Shown one piece after another: positions 45,652 through 56,215 of a DNA stretch of 64,000 nucleotides. The position numbers were made by a program, and so were the translations under genes. The notes under the pieces are model-generated. The model ran no database searches. It saw nothing but the letters and a program-made list of their open reading frames with translations, and was not told where the DNA came from. This stretch comes from Gymnothorax reevesii. Lineage: Eukaryota; Chordata; Actinopteri; Anguilliformes; Muraenidae. The DNA is taken from NCBI GenBank assembly GCA_029721435.1, contig CM056577.1:27731719-27795718 (forward strand), written 5' to 3'. How positions within the stretch are numbered: the first letter of the stretch is position 1; each line of letters begins with the position of its first letter.

Positions 45652-46025
45652 TGTGATGGTTGCGGAGTATTAGACGCCAAGCACAGTGGCCAGAATTAAA
45701 AGGCAAAAACAGCAGAGAAAGGAGAGACTCAAATAGAATAAAAATGCAAGACTCACGCTACCTACGGACCTAGAAGTCCTCAGAGGTAGAAAGCCAAGCG
45801 AGCTCGAAGGGACAAAATGAAAAGAGAAAACAAAACAAAGATTCCCTTTGCTCACTATAACTAATCCTCAAATTTGCAGCTAAGTCCCTGACAACTCTCT
45901 TTATAAAGACCTTACCGGCTAAAGTGCGAAAGTAACACTGACACTCTAGCAATGGAAGCAAGGTAGAACTAGAGCTAAAATAGAGTCTGGGCCACGCCCC
46001 CAATTAATGCCAGCTGGCCCAGGAA
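45652..46025 (-). repeat. 3' LTR of the chromovirus, inner end deleted
   Basis: Matches 50341-50718 (TGTGATGGTTG to GGCCCAGGAATCC) but then passes directly into chromodomain-coding sequence. The last roughly 70 bases of the LTR and the polypurine tract are missing by deletion. Confidence 0.85.
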
Positions 46026-47218
46026 TCCCTCCTAGTCCACGAGGAACTGGACCCCACCACCAACACGCCTCTCGGCAAGAATGCAGCACACTCAACCATT
46101 CGCGGAGGCGGCGGGGGTGTGTCGGCAGGTGCCAGGACAGTAGTGCTAACTGGCTTAATGCAAGAGACATGATAAGATGGGTGGATGCGTAAAGACCTCG
46201 GGAGCTTTAACTGGACAATGACCAGATTGATCTTCCGCGCAATCTTGAATGGGCCAATATAGCGGGGCGCCAGTTTACGGTATTCAACCTTCAAGGGGAG
46301 GTCCCGGGTAGACATCCAAACTCTCTGACCGACCTGATAAAATGGGGCCAAATGGCGCCTTCTATCAGCGGCGGATTTTTGTTTGAGCTCTGAGCGCAAC
46401 AGAGAAGAGCGGATCCTGGTCCAAACTGACCGGCAACGACGAATAAAGTGGTTGACCGAGGGAACCTTGGAATCATCCTCAGTCTCAGGAAACTGCGGGG
46501 GTTGGTAACCCACTCAAACGGGGAAATCCCCATGGGGGAATTACTCAGTGAGTTATGGGCATACTCAGCCCATGCTAAAAATCGGCTCCATGAGGAGGGA
46601 TTATCTGCCGCCAAACATCGAAGAGTGTTTTCCAAAGACTGATCAGTGCTTTCAGTCTGCCCGTTAGTCTCTGGGTGAAACCCAGAGGAGAGACTCACGG
46701 TGGCTCCCAACTGCTTGCAAAATGCCCGCCAGAATCTGGCCGTTATCTGGGGGCCTCGATCAGAGACCACATCTTGCGGAAGCACACATGGACACACAGA
46801 ACACATGGTTAACCACAAGAAGGGCTGTCTCCCGCGCTGATACCAACTTCAGCAGCCTTAGAAAAATGGTCAACCACTACCGGGATGACCGTGTTGCCAT
46901 CAGATACAGGCAGCCCTGTTACAAAATCTAAACCTAATCTTTGCTCCTGGGAACGGGCAAAGGTCGCAACAGACCAGAGGGAGGGAGATGGGCAGTTTTG
47001 TTCCTGGAGCAGATACCACAGGCAGCAACAAACTCCTACTTGTCCCTCATCATACCCGGCCACCAAAAACGTTGGGCTAGGAACTGCTTGGTCCGATGGG
47101 CCCCCGGGTGCCCCGCCAAGCGAGAAGAGTGTCCCCACTGGAGGACCTGTGGCTTAACTCCTGGCGGGACAAACAAACAGCCAGGAGGCCCCCCCCCAGG
47201 ATCGGGATCGGTCTTCAA
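46020..47218 (-). pseudogene. pol: Chromovirus integrase and truncated chromodomain
   Basis: 47036-47218 and 46809-47138 carry the zinc domain and core start ([29 protein letters not shown] with the first aspartate; [12 protein letters not shown]). 46291-46818 has [15 protein letters not shown] with the second aspartate and [14 protein letters not shown] with the glutamate. 46004-46513 has the C-terminal [12 protein letters not shown] and LAPRYIGPFKIARK (GPY/F). Further on, a frame reads VQFLVD-stop-EGF, the core of a chromodomain with a stop at the conserved tryptophan, then the LTR. Frameshifts occur between segments. Confidence 0.85.
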
Positions 47219-47229
47219 CGCCTCCTGAA

Positions 47230-48066
47230 CCCCCCCTCAACCCCCTGAACAAGTGCCACAATCTGAGCTGTAGGAAAAACTGGCTCTGGGGTAGGATCGC
47301 GATCAGGGCGATCATAAATTCATGACAGGGCATCAGGCTTAATGTTTTTAGAAACCGGGCAATAAGTCAGCGTAAAATCAAAGTGGTTAAAGAATAACGA
47401 CCACCGTGCCTGCCGGGAATTACGCCACTTGGTTTGCTGAATATATTGGAGGTTTTTATGGTCGGTCCATACTACAAAAGGGTGCTTAGCTCCCTCTAAC
47501 CAGTGGCGCCACTCCTCAAGCGCCAGCTTGACTGCTAATAACTCCCGGTAACCAATACTTTAATTACCTTCCGTGGCTGACAAAGACTGGAAGAAGTATG
47601 TGCATGGGTGAAGCTTATTATCCCAATGAGGGTGCTGGGACAAAATAGCACCCACTCCCACCTCCGAAGCATCTACCTGCACAACAAATGGGAGGGAGGG
47701 ATTGGGCAAAGCCAAAATAGGCTCTGATCTTAAACATTTCTTTAATTCCTGAAAAGCAGAATCAGCTGCTGGAGACCAAAAAAACTCTGAGGAGGTATTC
47801 TTTCTAGTGAGCGTAATAGTAGGGGCAGCAACCGCGCTAAAATTACGGATAAACCTCCTATAAAAATTTGCAAAGCCCAGAAAGCGTTGAACCTCCTTAA
47901 CACTCTGAGGTGCAGGCCAATTCTTGACCGCAGCCACCTTGTCCGGGTCCATAAGCACCGACCCCTTAGAAACAATAAAGCCCAAGAAAGAGACAGTCTG
48001 AGCGTGAAAAAACACATTTTTCGGCTTTAACAAAAAGTTTGGCATTGAAGAGGGCCTCAAGCACAC
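47230..48066 (-). pseudogene. pol: Chromovirus RT end and RNase H
   Basis: 47560-48066 covers the RT connection (VQRFLGFANFYRRFIRNFS) and RNase H start (PFVVQVDASEVGVGAIL). After a stop near 47559 the same type of sequence continues in 47230-47558, with [12 protein letters not shown] and KPDALS where the D-A-L-S end motif is found. It is followed by the linker to integrase. Confidence 0.8.
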
Positions 48067-48706
48067 GTCTGACGTGTTGTTTGTGCTCCGAGAGTGTTGA
48101 ACAAAAAATCAAAATGTCGTCAAGATAAACAAAGACGAATTTCTCCAACATCTCTTGGAGCATGTCATTGACGAGTGCCTGAAACACCGAGGGGGCGTTA
48201 ACCAGCCCGAACGGGAAGACCAAATATTCGTAGTATCCGTCGTGAGTGTTAAAAGCCATTTTCCATTCGTCCCCCTCCCGAATGCAAATCAAATTATAAG
48301 CATTACGAAGATATAGCTTCGTAAAAAATTATGCCTCCTGCAGACGTTCAAACGCGGAATTCATTAACGGAAGGGGGTATTGGTTTTTAATAGTGATTTT
48401 ATTCAAACCCCTATAATCAATACAGGGTCTCAGGCCGCCATCCTTTTTCCCAACGAAAAAAAATTCTGCTCCGGCAGGGCACGTGGATGGCCAAATAAAA
48501 CCATTGGCGAGAGCCTCCTGAATATATTCTTGCATAGCCTTATGCCCAGGTCCTGACACCGAATATAGCGAACCCCTAGGCGGAGTTTTCCCAGTATAGA
48601 GATTGATCTCGCAGTCATACGGACAATGAGGAGGTAACGTCGATGCTCTTTGCTTACTGGACACGTCGGCGAGATCAGCATAATCGCTGGGAACATTAGG
48701 AGGCAA
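47966..48706 (-). pseudogene. pol: Chromovirus reverse transcriptase
   Basis: 48329-48706 holds the first RT blocks ([28 protein letters not shown]). 47966-48292 continues in another frame with the later blocks ([18 protein letters not shown]) and the catalytic [11 protein letters not shown] frame break near 48300-48330 separates them and removes the normal link around the first catalytic aspartate. Inactive. Confidence 0.85.
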
Positions 48707-48714
48707 GTTAAAAT

Positions 48715-49605
48715 TCAGGGTGGCCTCAAATTCTTCACCCTGCTCCGAAACGAATGTCTCCGTGACTGATTCAGAATCGCTAAATTCTCTAATAAGTAAT
48801 TGTCCTCTGGCTGTCGCCAGTCAAATTGAGGATCCCATTCCAACCCCTCCTCTGCCCTTGTTTCTAGTCTAGGAGGGTACGGCGAGATATTCTCCTCACA
48901 CTTGCTCCAGGTATCAGCATACCCCATAGCTTGATGTCTGGGAAAACAAGTCTCATTATCTCTACAATGAGAGCTGCAATTAATGCCGCAGTGGACGATA
49001 GAATTGTTCTGTTCTCCCCAGCAGATGCAAGGTCTGTGTTCCCGTAACCAAGACTGCCCTAAAACAATGGGAAAAGCAGGGGTACTGATAATAAAAAACC
49101 GAACCTCCTCCAAGTGGCCACCACATGAAATGAACATATTTAGCGGTTCAGACACTTTGGACGGTCGCCCGCTTGGATTGAGAGTCATTACCAAAGTTCT
49201 GAGAGAGCGTGACTGTGAAAGCGTAACAGTGGGAACGGAGTGCTTCCTAGCCCACCCAATATCCATGAAACAATTTACTGCGCCTGAATCTACGAACGCT
49301 TCAATAATAATACTCTCGCAGCCCACTGTCAATTCAACAGGGATTAAAGTTTGGAAGGGAAATTGGGTCTGCCCCTCTATCGCCCCCCACATCGCTAGAG
49401 GGGTTTTCCATTTCCCCTGACGCTTAAGACAACGTGAACGGGTATGACCCAGCTTATTGCAATTAAAGCAGATTATTTTTTCTGCTAGTAGGTTTATTAG
49501 TCCGACTGTCAGACGAACTATCAATTTGCATGGGCTCAATCGGGGTACAACTTTCAGTGTGTGAAATTGGAGCCGCACACTCGCCACTAGCAACTTTAGC
49601 CCCAT
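48715..49605 (-). pseudogene. gag-pol: Chromovirus zinc knuckle and protease
   Basis: A 296-codon frame with CCHC knuckle CFNCNKLGHTRSRC near residue 48 and an aspartic protease site EAFVDSGAVNCFMD near residue 100 (D-S-G). FPIVLGQSWLREH follows, typical of Sushi-type proteases. The frame is open and continues toward RT with only one break. Confidence 0.85.
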
Positions 49606-50330
49606 TGTCAGTTAGCGGCAAGCTGTTTAGCTTCTCCCTGTTGCGTTCGCATATGCGGTTGTCAATTCGCACAGCCGTACGAACTAAAGAGTCTAAAGTT
49701 GAACAGGGTTCTAAAGTAGCCAACGCGTCCTTTGTCTCCTCAGGAAGGGCATGACTGAATACGATCATAAGAGGAGCCTCCGGCCAGCCTGTCTATGTGG
49801 CCAGAGAGCGAAAAGCAATTGAGAACTCAGCTGCACTTTCTTTGCCCTGTTTCAGGTGCATTAAACGCGTGACTGTGTCCTTAACAAGAGTCTCCGCAGA
49901 CTCTACGACCGGTCAATTAGATCTGATCAGTGGGCTGACCCAAGTGAGTGCTGTGCCAGCCAACAGGGATAATATAAATGCTACCCGAGAATCCTCATTA
50001 ACGAATTGTGACGGTTGAGCCTTAAAAAATATTTCACACTGGGTGATGAAATCCTTACCTTTCCCTGCCTCGCCACTATATCTTTGGGGCAACTGTAACT
50101 TAGGTTCTCGGGGAAGATGTATGGGTGGTGATTCTGCAACTTTTTGTGATACTTGTGCATAGACCTGACACTCTCAGTTAAGCTTAACAGAACGCTCTCC
50201 TGGTTCTGAAGCGAGTACTTTTGAAGGCGGAGTCTCTCAACTAGTTCATATTGCTGATTGCCCAAGCCTGATAGCCCTTTAGCGAAGTCAGTCAACATAT
50301 CTTGCTGGCTGGCAACAGCCCTCTGATGGC
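49463..50330 (-). pseudogene. gag: Chromovirus gag
   Basis: Gag opens almost at the LTR border. 49981-50298 starts near MLTDFAKGLSGLGNQQYEL, and 49463-49768 has LDSLVRTAVRIDNRICERNREK and PMQIDSSS, both typical of Sushi-like Gag. Frameshifts occur between about 49770 and 49980. Predicted role: capsid formation around the RNA. Confidence 0.75.
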
Positions 50331-50340
50331 TAGAGTGTTC

Positions 50341-50787
50341 TGTGATGGTTGTGGAATATTAGACGCCAAGCGCAGTGGCCAGAATTAAAAGGCAAAAACA
50401 GCAGAGATGGGAGAGACACAAATAGAATATAAATGCGAGACCTGCGCTACCTACGGACCTAGAAGTCGTCCGTGGTAGAAAGCCAAGAAAGCTCGAAGGG
50501 ACGAAATAAAAAGGGAAAACAAAACAAAGATTCCCTTGCTCGCTATAACTAATCCTCAAATTTGCAGCTAAGTCCCTGACAACTCTCTTTCTAAAGACCT
50601 TACCGGCTAAAGTGCAAAAGTAACACTGACACTCTAGCAACGGAAGCAAGGCGGAACTAGAGCTTACATAGAGTTCGGGCAATGCCCTCAATTAATGCCA
50701 GCTGGCCCAGGAATCCGATTGGGACCAAAACGATATCGTCCCGGACGAGAGCAGCAAGGAAGCTCACAACGCCTCAAAACCATGACA
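50341..50787 (-). repeat. 5' LTR of the chromovirus
   Basis: 447 bp, plus orientation TGTGATGGTTGTGG to CAAAACCATGACA, followed by target duplication GTCCG. Related to the solo LTR at 26953-27381. Confidence 0.9.
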
Positions 50788-50792
50788 GTCCG

Positions 50793-52369
50793 GGGGTGCT
50801 TTTGTAAGAAATATCTCTCGATATGGCGTAAAAGAAATAGTTCTAGCCTCGCTTTTTGCAGACATCACGATAAGTCCTGCGCGGAGAAATGTCCATCAGG
50901 TAAGACTCTGCACAATATTTTCCATTTAAAAATACCGCTGTGGATCCCCTTGCTTTTTTTGCAAAGCCGGCATGATATCAGCTGACAAAGAAAACGCGTG
51001 ATACAGTGTCTTGTACTCTTAAAGAAGCAGTGCACCACAACTATATGAACCAAAACTGGCTGTTACCCACTCCATATTGTGCATTCATACACCTTTGGGC
51101 TTTTAGCCCAAAATTTCTAACATTCGTGTGTAAATAAGTTGATTATCACTTTCCTACATTGAAAAAATTTGAAGACTTTCATTTGGGCCACGCAAGTAAA
51201 GTGAAAACTACTTGAGAGTCTACAATTTCAGCGACAGATAAATTGATAGGGAAGTTGATTCTCATTTTCCTGGCCAGTATAGAAATCTTTAGATTTTCAT
51301 TTGGACCATCCAGGTGAAGTGAAAGCTTGCTGAGAGTCTACATGCTATTTTTATACTCTGCGAGAAATCTACAGATTCCAAAACAGTTGAGCTCACTCAA
51401 CCTGACCAGGTCAAGTCATAATGTCGCCGTGAGTAAAGTTCACTGAAAGTAAAGAGTCAAGTTTAATAGTGATCAACTTCATGACTTACATTCACAGAAC
51501 TTAACTCAGTGAAAATAATAAGATGGCTTGGTCAAGTTGAGGAAAGAAATTTCTGCAGTGTATTTATACATTCTTGTTAATCAGATAACTCATAACAATG
51601 TTAACATAAGCTGCTGAAATGTTACAAATACTCTGAAAACTGGCAGAATATCTTCATTCAAAGCTTCATTCAAATTGCTAGCAATTATGACCAAAATAAG
51701 CATTTAACAACAGTAACTCAAAACCCAACACTGCATGAACATAACGAAAAGAAATGATAATAATGCGCACGTGCATGTCAAACATATTACTGTTGGACAG
51801 AGGCAAAAACACCCCAGTTCATTGCGCAGGGGAGCAGTTGACCAATCTTATCTGCAAACCGGTCAAACCTGCAACCACCACACTGCACGTCTAGTTCCAA
51901 TTATACAGTGCTATGCCACCACTGTATTAAATAAGCAGAGTGGAAATGGGCATTGGACCCCTTTGTTTTATTGTTTTAATCATTTTTGGTGTTTGAGACA
52001 TTTGGTCCGAGGGGGCACACTGTAAAAAAAAAAAAAGAAGAAAAGTCCATCATACAAAACAATTTAAGTCGTCTTTTTTTTCTCTTAGAAAAAAAATCTG
52101 GCAGTAAGGTGAAAATTTGACTTGTAACTTGATTTGCTCATGTGGTAAGAAAATATTGGTTAAGCACATGGTATCTAAGCTAATATTTTTGAGGGAAAGA
52201 AAAAAATAAAAATTTGAAAAGCCTGTTAAGACAGATACCTCTTCTAGTGCAAATGTTCTTTGTATGTTCAATAAAAAATTTCAGATCAATCACTTCATCA
52301 GCTTCTCGCCATACAGGGGACTCATTTTAAGATGTGTTCTGAGCAATTATAAGTCTCTCTCTGTTACAG
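50793..52369. other. Flank and 5' intron of V1', shared part from 52022
   Basis: 50793-52021 shows no gene. From 52022 to 52369 the sequence is homologous to 2753-3088 and ends in the acceptor TTACAG of V1'. Confidence 0.65.
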
Positions 52370-52678
52370 GCTGTTCCCTATATGCACCCGAACATGTCAC
52401 TGGCTACACTGGAGGTTCGGTGGTCCTGCCTTGCTACTGCACTGATGGACAGGAAATATGGAATTTGTCTGCCAGATGGTTTTCTTACACAGTTTCTCCA
52501 ATGATTCACATTTGGACATATCCTGATGAAATGGATTCTCGCTACAGAGACCGTGTAGTTATTTCTGAAGACACAGGAAACTTTTCTCTCCATCTCTCAC
52601 ATCTCACTCAGAGAGATGTGGGACTGTACAGGTGTGAGGCAGGTGGACAGTACACAGACATCGCTCTCACAGTTGAAG
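52370..52678 (+). CDS. Ig V-set exon V1', block 2
   Basis: A 309-nt phase 1-1 exon, same length as V1, with acceptor TTACAG and donor GTAAGT. V-set hallmarks: GGSVVLPCYC, SARW, YRDRVVI, GNFSLHLSHL with a glycosylation site, LYRCEA. It fits the leader exon at 30066 in phase. It differs from V1 in 27 codons by hand count, 19 of them changing the residue, many in the C to C'' loop region (EIQNTSVRWIYL against EIWNLSARWFSY) and near the F strand. The frame stays open past the donor to 52848, as in V1. Confidence 0.8.
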
Positions 52679-53473
52679 GTAAGTTTGAACATATTTTCCC
52701 CAAGCATGCCAAGGTTTGGCAGGCAGTGTATGACACAAAGGTGGTGAATTGTGGGCGATTCTCCTGTAAATGCACTGGTTGGGTGGCGCTAAAATGCAGA
52801 GGGAGGTTTCATGAGGTTTTTCATGTGAAATATAATTCATTAGATTAGGTGATGCAATGAATTGAATACAATATTTATCTTTAATATATAAGCAAGTACA
52901 TTGAATCAAATGCGATTTTTAAGTTCTTCACAGCTTGCTTTACACGCCTGTCTTTAGCCAGAACGAGCTAATGTGTTGTAGCTATGATTATGCACTTACA
53001 TACCGACAAAACTTGTCATTGTAATTTCATAATATACCTTGTTTAGTTTATTCTGAAACCATGGCAATTAAAACCATAAAAGCATAAAGTATTTGAAAGG
53101 TAAAAACATGCTGATGTGTGCCCTTTTCAAACAAACACACACACACAGATATTTATTGTTATTATAGCAACAGAATGCAGGTGCTCATCTCCCTCCGCTC
53201 CTGTACCCCAGTATGGTGTAGGGAAACACACGTGTGGAGAGGACAGACATTACAAATGAAAATACTCAGCAGTAGTGATTTTTGATAAGCTACTTCAATC
53301 ATCCTTCAATCATCATCCTTATTTCACTTCATCCCTTTTCCTCTCACTTGCTCTCCCTCACATGTTCCCACCCTCTCTTCCTCTCTTTCTTCCCCTTTTC
53401 TCTTGTTCTCTCCCACTCTTTCTACCCCTTTCCCTCTACACGCTCTTCTCTCACTCTCACTCTCTCTCTCTAG
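52679..53473 (+). other. V1'-V2' intron
   Basis: Homologous to 3398-4558, with a shorter CA repeat (53137-53147) and a pyrimidine-rich tract before the acceptor CTAG. No other gene. Confidence 0.65.
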
Positions 53474-53528
53474 CCTGTGTTCGGTCTGATTTGGAACTCA
53501 TCACTATCACTGAGAACACAGGACACTC
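53474..53528 (+). pseudogene. V2' exon stub, block 2
   Basis: After a good acceptor (TCTCTAG) the exon opens in phase 1 with CVRSDLELITITENTGHS, matching the start of V2, then stops matching at about 53528, before the B-strand cysteine. AT-rich unrelated sequence follows. The exon is truncated and non-functional. Confidence 0.75.
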
Positions 53529-54160
53529 AACTATTATATTTATATTTATATTATTTTGCATTTACTATGTATTCATGAAATCATGTAACAATGTAATCAG
53601 TGTCTGGGATTTGTCATTACAGCCTATCTGTGTGTATTATGCATGCTAATTAAGTAGTATTAGAGACACCTGTTTGATGCCCATAGTGATGAGATTACCT
53701 GTGCCTATAAAACACACCTGTGTCAATTGATCTTTTGCCATACATGCTGAGGAGAAATATCACCCGAAACGTCCTATAGTGTGGCAATAAATATATTTTT
53801 TATGCATTTGGAGTGCTGCCTCTGCCTTCTTGATTAGTGTTTTTCTTTTCATAGGTTTCAGCACCCATTGCTTAATTCTTTAATACTTTTCGGGAGATGA
53901 GCATGTTTGTGTCTTTTTCTTGAAAAGAGCTTTCCAATGAGACCAGAACCAACTCTCTGGCTGTTATAATAAGGGAGATACACGTATTTGAAGTCGCAAG
54001 GGTTCGCTAATTAGTCAAAATTTCATTAACAAATTACTCACTAATTAGGAGGCTTTGAGCAAAAATATTTCAGATTTATTCGTTACTCATAGGTCCCCAC
54101 TCATCCACAAACTTTCACAAAATTCCGAGAGATGTCTGCAAATTCTTGGTTGATTTGACA
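53529..54160. other. Repeat-like insert replacing the rest of V2'
   Basis: Contains ACCCGAAACGTCCTATAG and GGAGTGCTGCCTCTGCC near 53762-53826, words resembling 3' ends of Penelope-like or LINE retroelements. No reverse transcriptase is present. The assignment is weak. Confidence 0.35.
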
Positions 54161-54392
54161 TGGAATGACCCTGGTGTTGAACTCTGACTTCATCTTTGGA
54201 AACATGTCTCAATCTCTCTTGAGTCCTGGGTGTGGAGAGGACAGACATGATGAACATTGTGTAACAGACAATAGTCACAGAATGGAGAGGCCTGTTTCGG
54301 ACATTATTAACATCATTGTACTAATTTCTATTCATCCACCCCTTAATTGCTCCTTCTCTCCGTCTCTCTTTCTATCCTTCTAACAGGTCTAG

Positions 54393-54713
54393 GCTGTGCT
54401 CTTTCTGAAGCTGGACCCAAAACCACCACTGGGTTCATTGGAGGTTCAATAATCCTGCCCTGTGTCTGTACTGATGTACAGAGCAAACCTGAGCAGGTCA
54501 AATGGACTGCAGATCGAGGATTACTCAACACTGTTATATTTCCAGAACATAATGCCTCTCACAACAGTCCCTTCAGAAACAGAGTGCAGTTGTTGAACTC
54601 GATTTCTCCGGGAAACCTGTCCCTCAATATCTCTGGTCTCACTCTGACAGATGGAGGAACATACAGGTGTGAAGTAGATGGCCAATACAGAGCGATCACT
54701 CTCACAATTAAAG
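54393..54713 (+). CDS. Ig V-set exon V3', block 2
   Basis: A 321-nt phase 1-1 exon, same length as V3, donor GTACAT. Two AGs (54385-54386 and 54391-54392) are possible acceptors; both keep the frame, and the second matches V3. V-set hallmarks: GGSIILPCVC, QVKWTA, FRNRVQ, SPGNLSLNISGLT with two glycosylation sites, and TYRCEVDGQY. It differs from V3 mainly in the ERYTPRN/EHNASHN loop. Intact. Confidence 0.8.
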
Positions 54714-54900
54714 GTACATTTATTTTCATTTGTGTTTGATTGGATGGTTATGATTCAATGAAATGCATGCAATATTTTGCAATACCATAAAAAGAAGTAG
54801 TTATAAATAACTCACCAATCCTCATGTCCTCAAATCTCTCAAAGTGCAATAATCATTCTTTATCTCCCTCTCTGTCTCTCTCTCTCTCTACTTTCTGTAG

Positions 54901-54930
54901 ATGACGAATACATCACTACCACAGTGAAAG
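54901..54930 (+). pseudogene. Mini-exon', block 2, donor changed
   Basis: The acceptor TTCTGTAG and 30 nt reading DDEYITTTVK are kept, but the bases after the exon are GGACAG where block 1 has GTACAG, so the GT donor is lost. It would be skipped or read through in this copy. Confidence 0.55.
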
Positions 54931-55099
54931 GGACAGACTGTAATGATCCACTGAATAGCTTTTTGTAACATTTTGTATCACCTTAAAATAAGTAGTTATC
55001 AATAACTACACTGTTGTTCAAAGGAACCTTTTATCAGATTGTATACACATATCTCTGAAAGTGACATCATTCACCCTCTCTTGTTTCTCTAATCTGCAG

Positions 55100-55420
55100 G
55101 TCCACACTGTGTTCTTTCTAATTCTGGACCCAACACCATCACTGGCTACACCGGGCTCTCAGTTCTCCTTGCCCTGTGCCTGTTCTAATCTCCAGGGGAA
55201 GCCTGAACATGTCAAATGGACTGCAGATCTTGGAGAGCAGAGCACAGTCGTACTTCCAGAACATTCTGCCAACGATCAGTATAAACAAAGTGTCAGTTTC
55301 TGAATTCCATTTCCCCAGAAAACGTGCGCTCCATCTGTCATATCTAACTCGGAGGAGCATACCACTGTGAAGTAGATGGACAGCACAGAGACATCAGTCT
55401 TGTAGTTGTTCACAAATTTG
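55100..55420 (+). pseudogene. Ig V-set exon V4', block 2, broken
   Basis: Acceptor CTGCAG, start CVLSNSGPNTITGYTG, then the same frameshift as in V4. The shifted frame continues through SQFSLPCACS and KPEHVKWTADLGEQ to a stop near 55301. The later SPGN and DGG words are damaged by further deletions. No GT donor is evident at the end (CTTGTAGTTGTTC). Confidence 0.8.
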
Positions 55421-56215
55421 ACCAATTGTGTTTAAAACCTTAAATGGGTCATATGAAATCTTCAAATGATGAAACTTTCATACGTCTCTGACACAGTGAT
55501 GTTGCTTTGCCAGCATGAGGGCAGGATCCATTTTTCTCCTGAGCTTTAGCTCTGCAACATGGCCTGGCAGGCCATTTCACACTGAGACCACTCTCTAAGG
55601 GGGGGGGATACCTTGTAATAGCTACACTGAATTTTCTTCAACTTACATTTTATTTATGTGCCCTAATTAGCAAAACAAAAGAATCCTGGAATTTGTTAAT
55701 CTCTTTTGCTTTCACCCAATCAGATCACCCCAAAGTCTCCATTCACTAATGGTGCTTTTCCACTGCATGGTACAGCTCTACTCCACTTACATATGGTCAG
55801 TTTTTATGCATTTCCAGTGTGGATTTTAGCTCGTACGTGGTACTTTTCTTAGAACAACATCAGGAAGCCAGGCTGATACGAAAACGTGAGGTCAATGCCC
55901 TGCAGACTTCCGATTGGTCAGAGGAAATAATAATTTGTGCGACTCAGGACAAGTCGACAATAAACATTACGTGAGAGAGATTACGGTGAAATGGGATGAT
56001 TTTTCACATCAACAGACTTTCAAATGTAAACATTAGGATGTGACTCAAATAGGTGAATATGCATCCAAATTAATAAGCTAGGTAGCTTTCTCATGAGCTA
56101 ATTTAAGAAGAAATAAAAATTTGGGGCTACACAACAAGACAGCACATTTCTGGTAAAACAATTATATTATTCTGACCTCACAGATCACAGGTGTACCGAA
56201 TGCTTAATTGTCAAC
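55421..56215. other. Flank of block 2, homologous to block 1
   Basis: Similar to 27831-28610; no gene. It ends at the Tc1 insertion. Confidence 0.6.

Larger units (their letters stand above)
45652..50787 (-). mobile_element. Chromovirus-type Ty3/gypsy element
   Basis: A 5136-bp minus-strand element flanked by perfect 5-bp repeats GTCCG (45647-45651 and 50788-50792). The 5' LTR is 50341-50787. The 3' LTR (45652 to about 46025) lacks its inner end. Gag, protease, RT, RNase H and integrase follow in normal order. Gag starts within a few codons of the LTR and no tRNA-type PBS is seen, which fits the self-primed Sushi/Tf1 group. Frameshifts and stops make it inactive. Confidence 0.9.

Noticed and set aside
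48983..49420. 145-codon plus-strand ORF
   Set aside because: Antisense shadow of the chromovirus protease frame.
53275..53649. Plus-strand ORF with Ser/Leu/Pro-rich run
   Set aside because: Translation of the pyrimidine-rich tract before the V2' acceptor.
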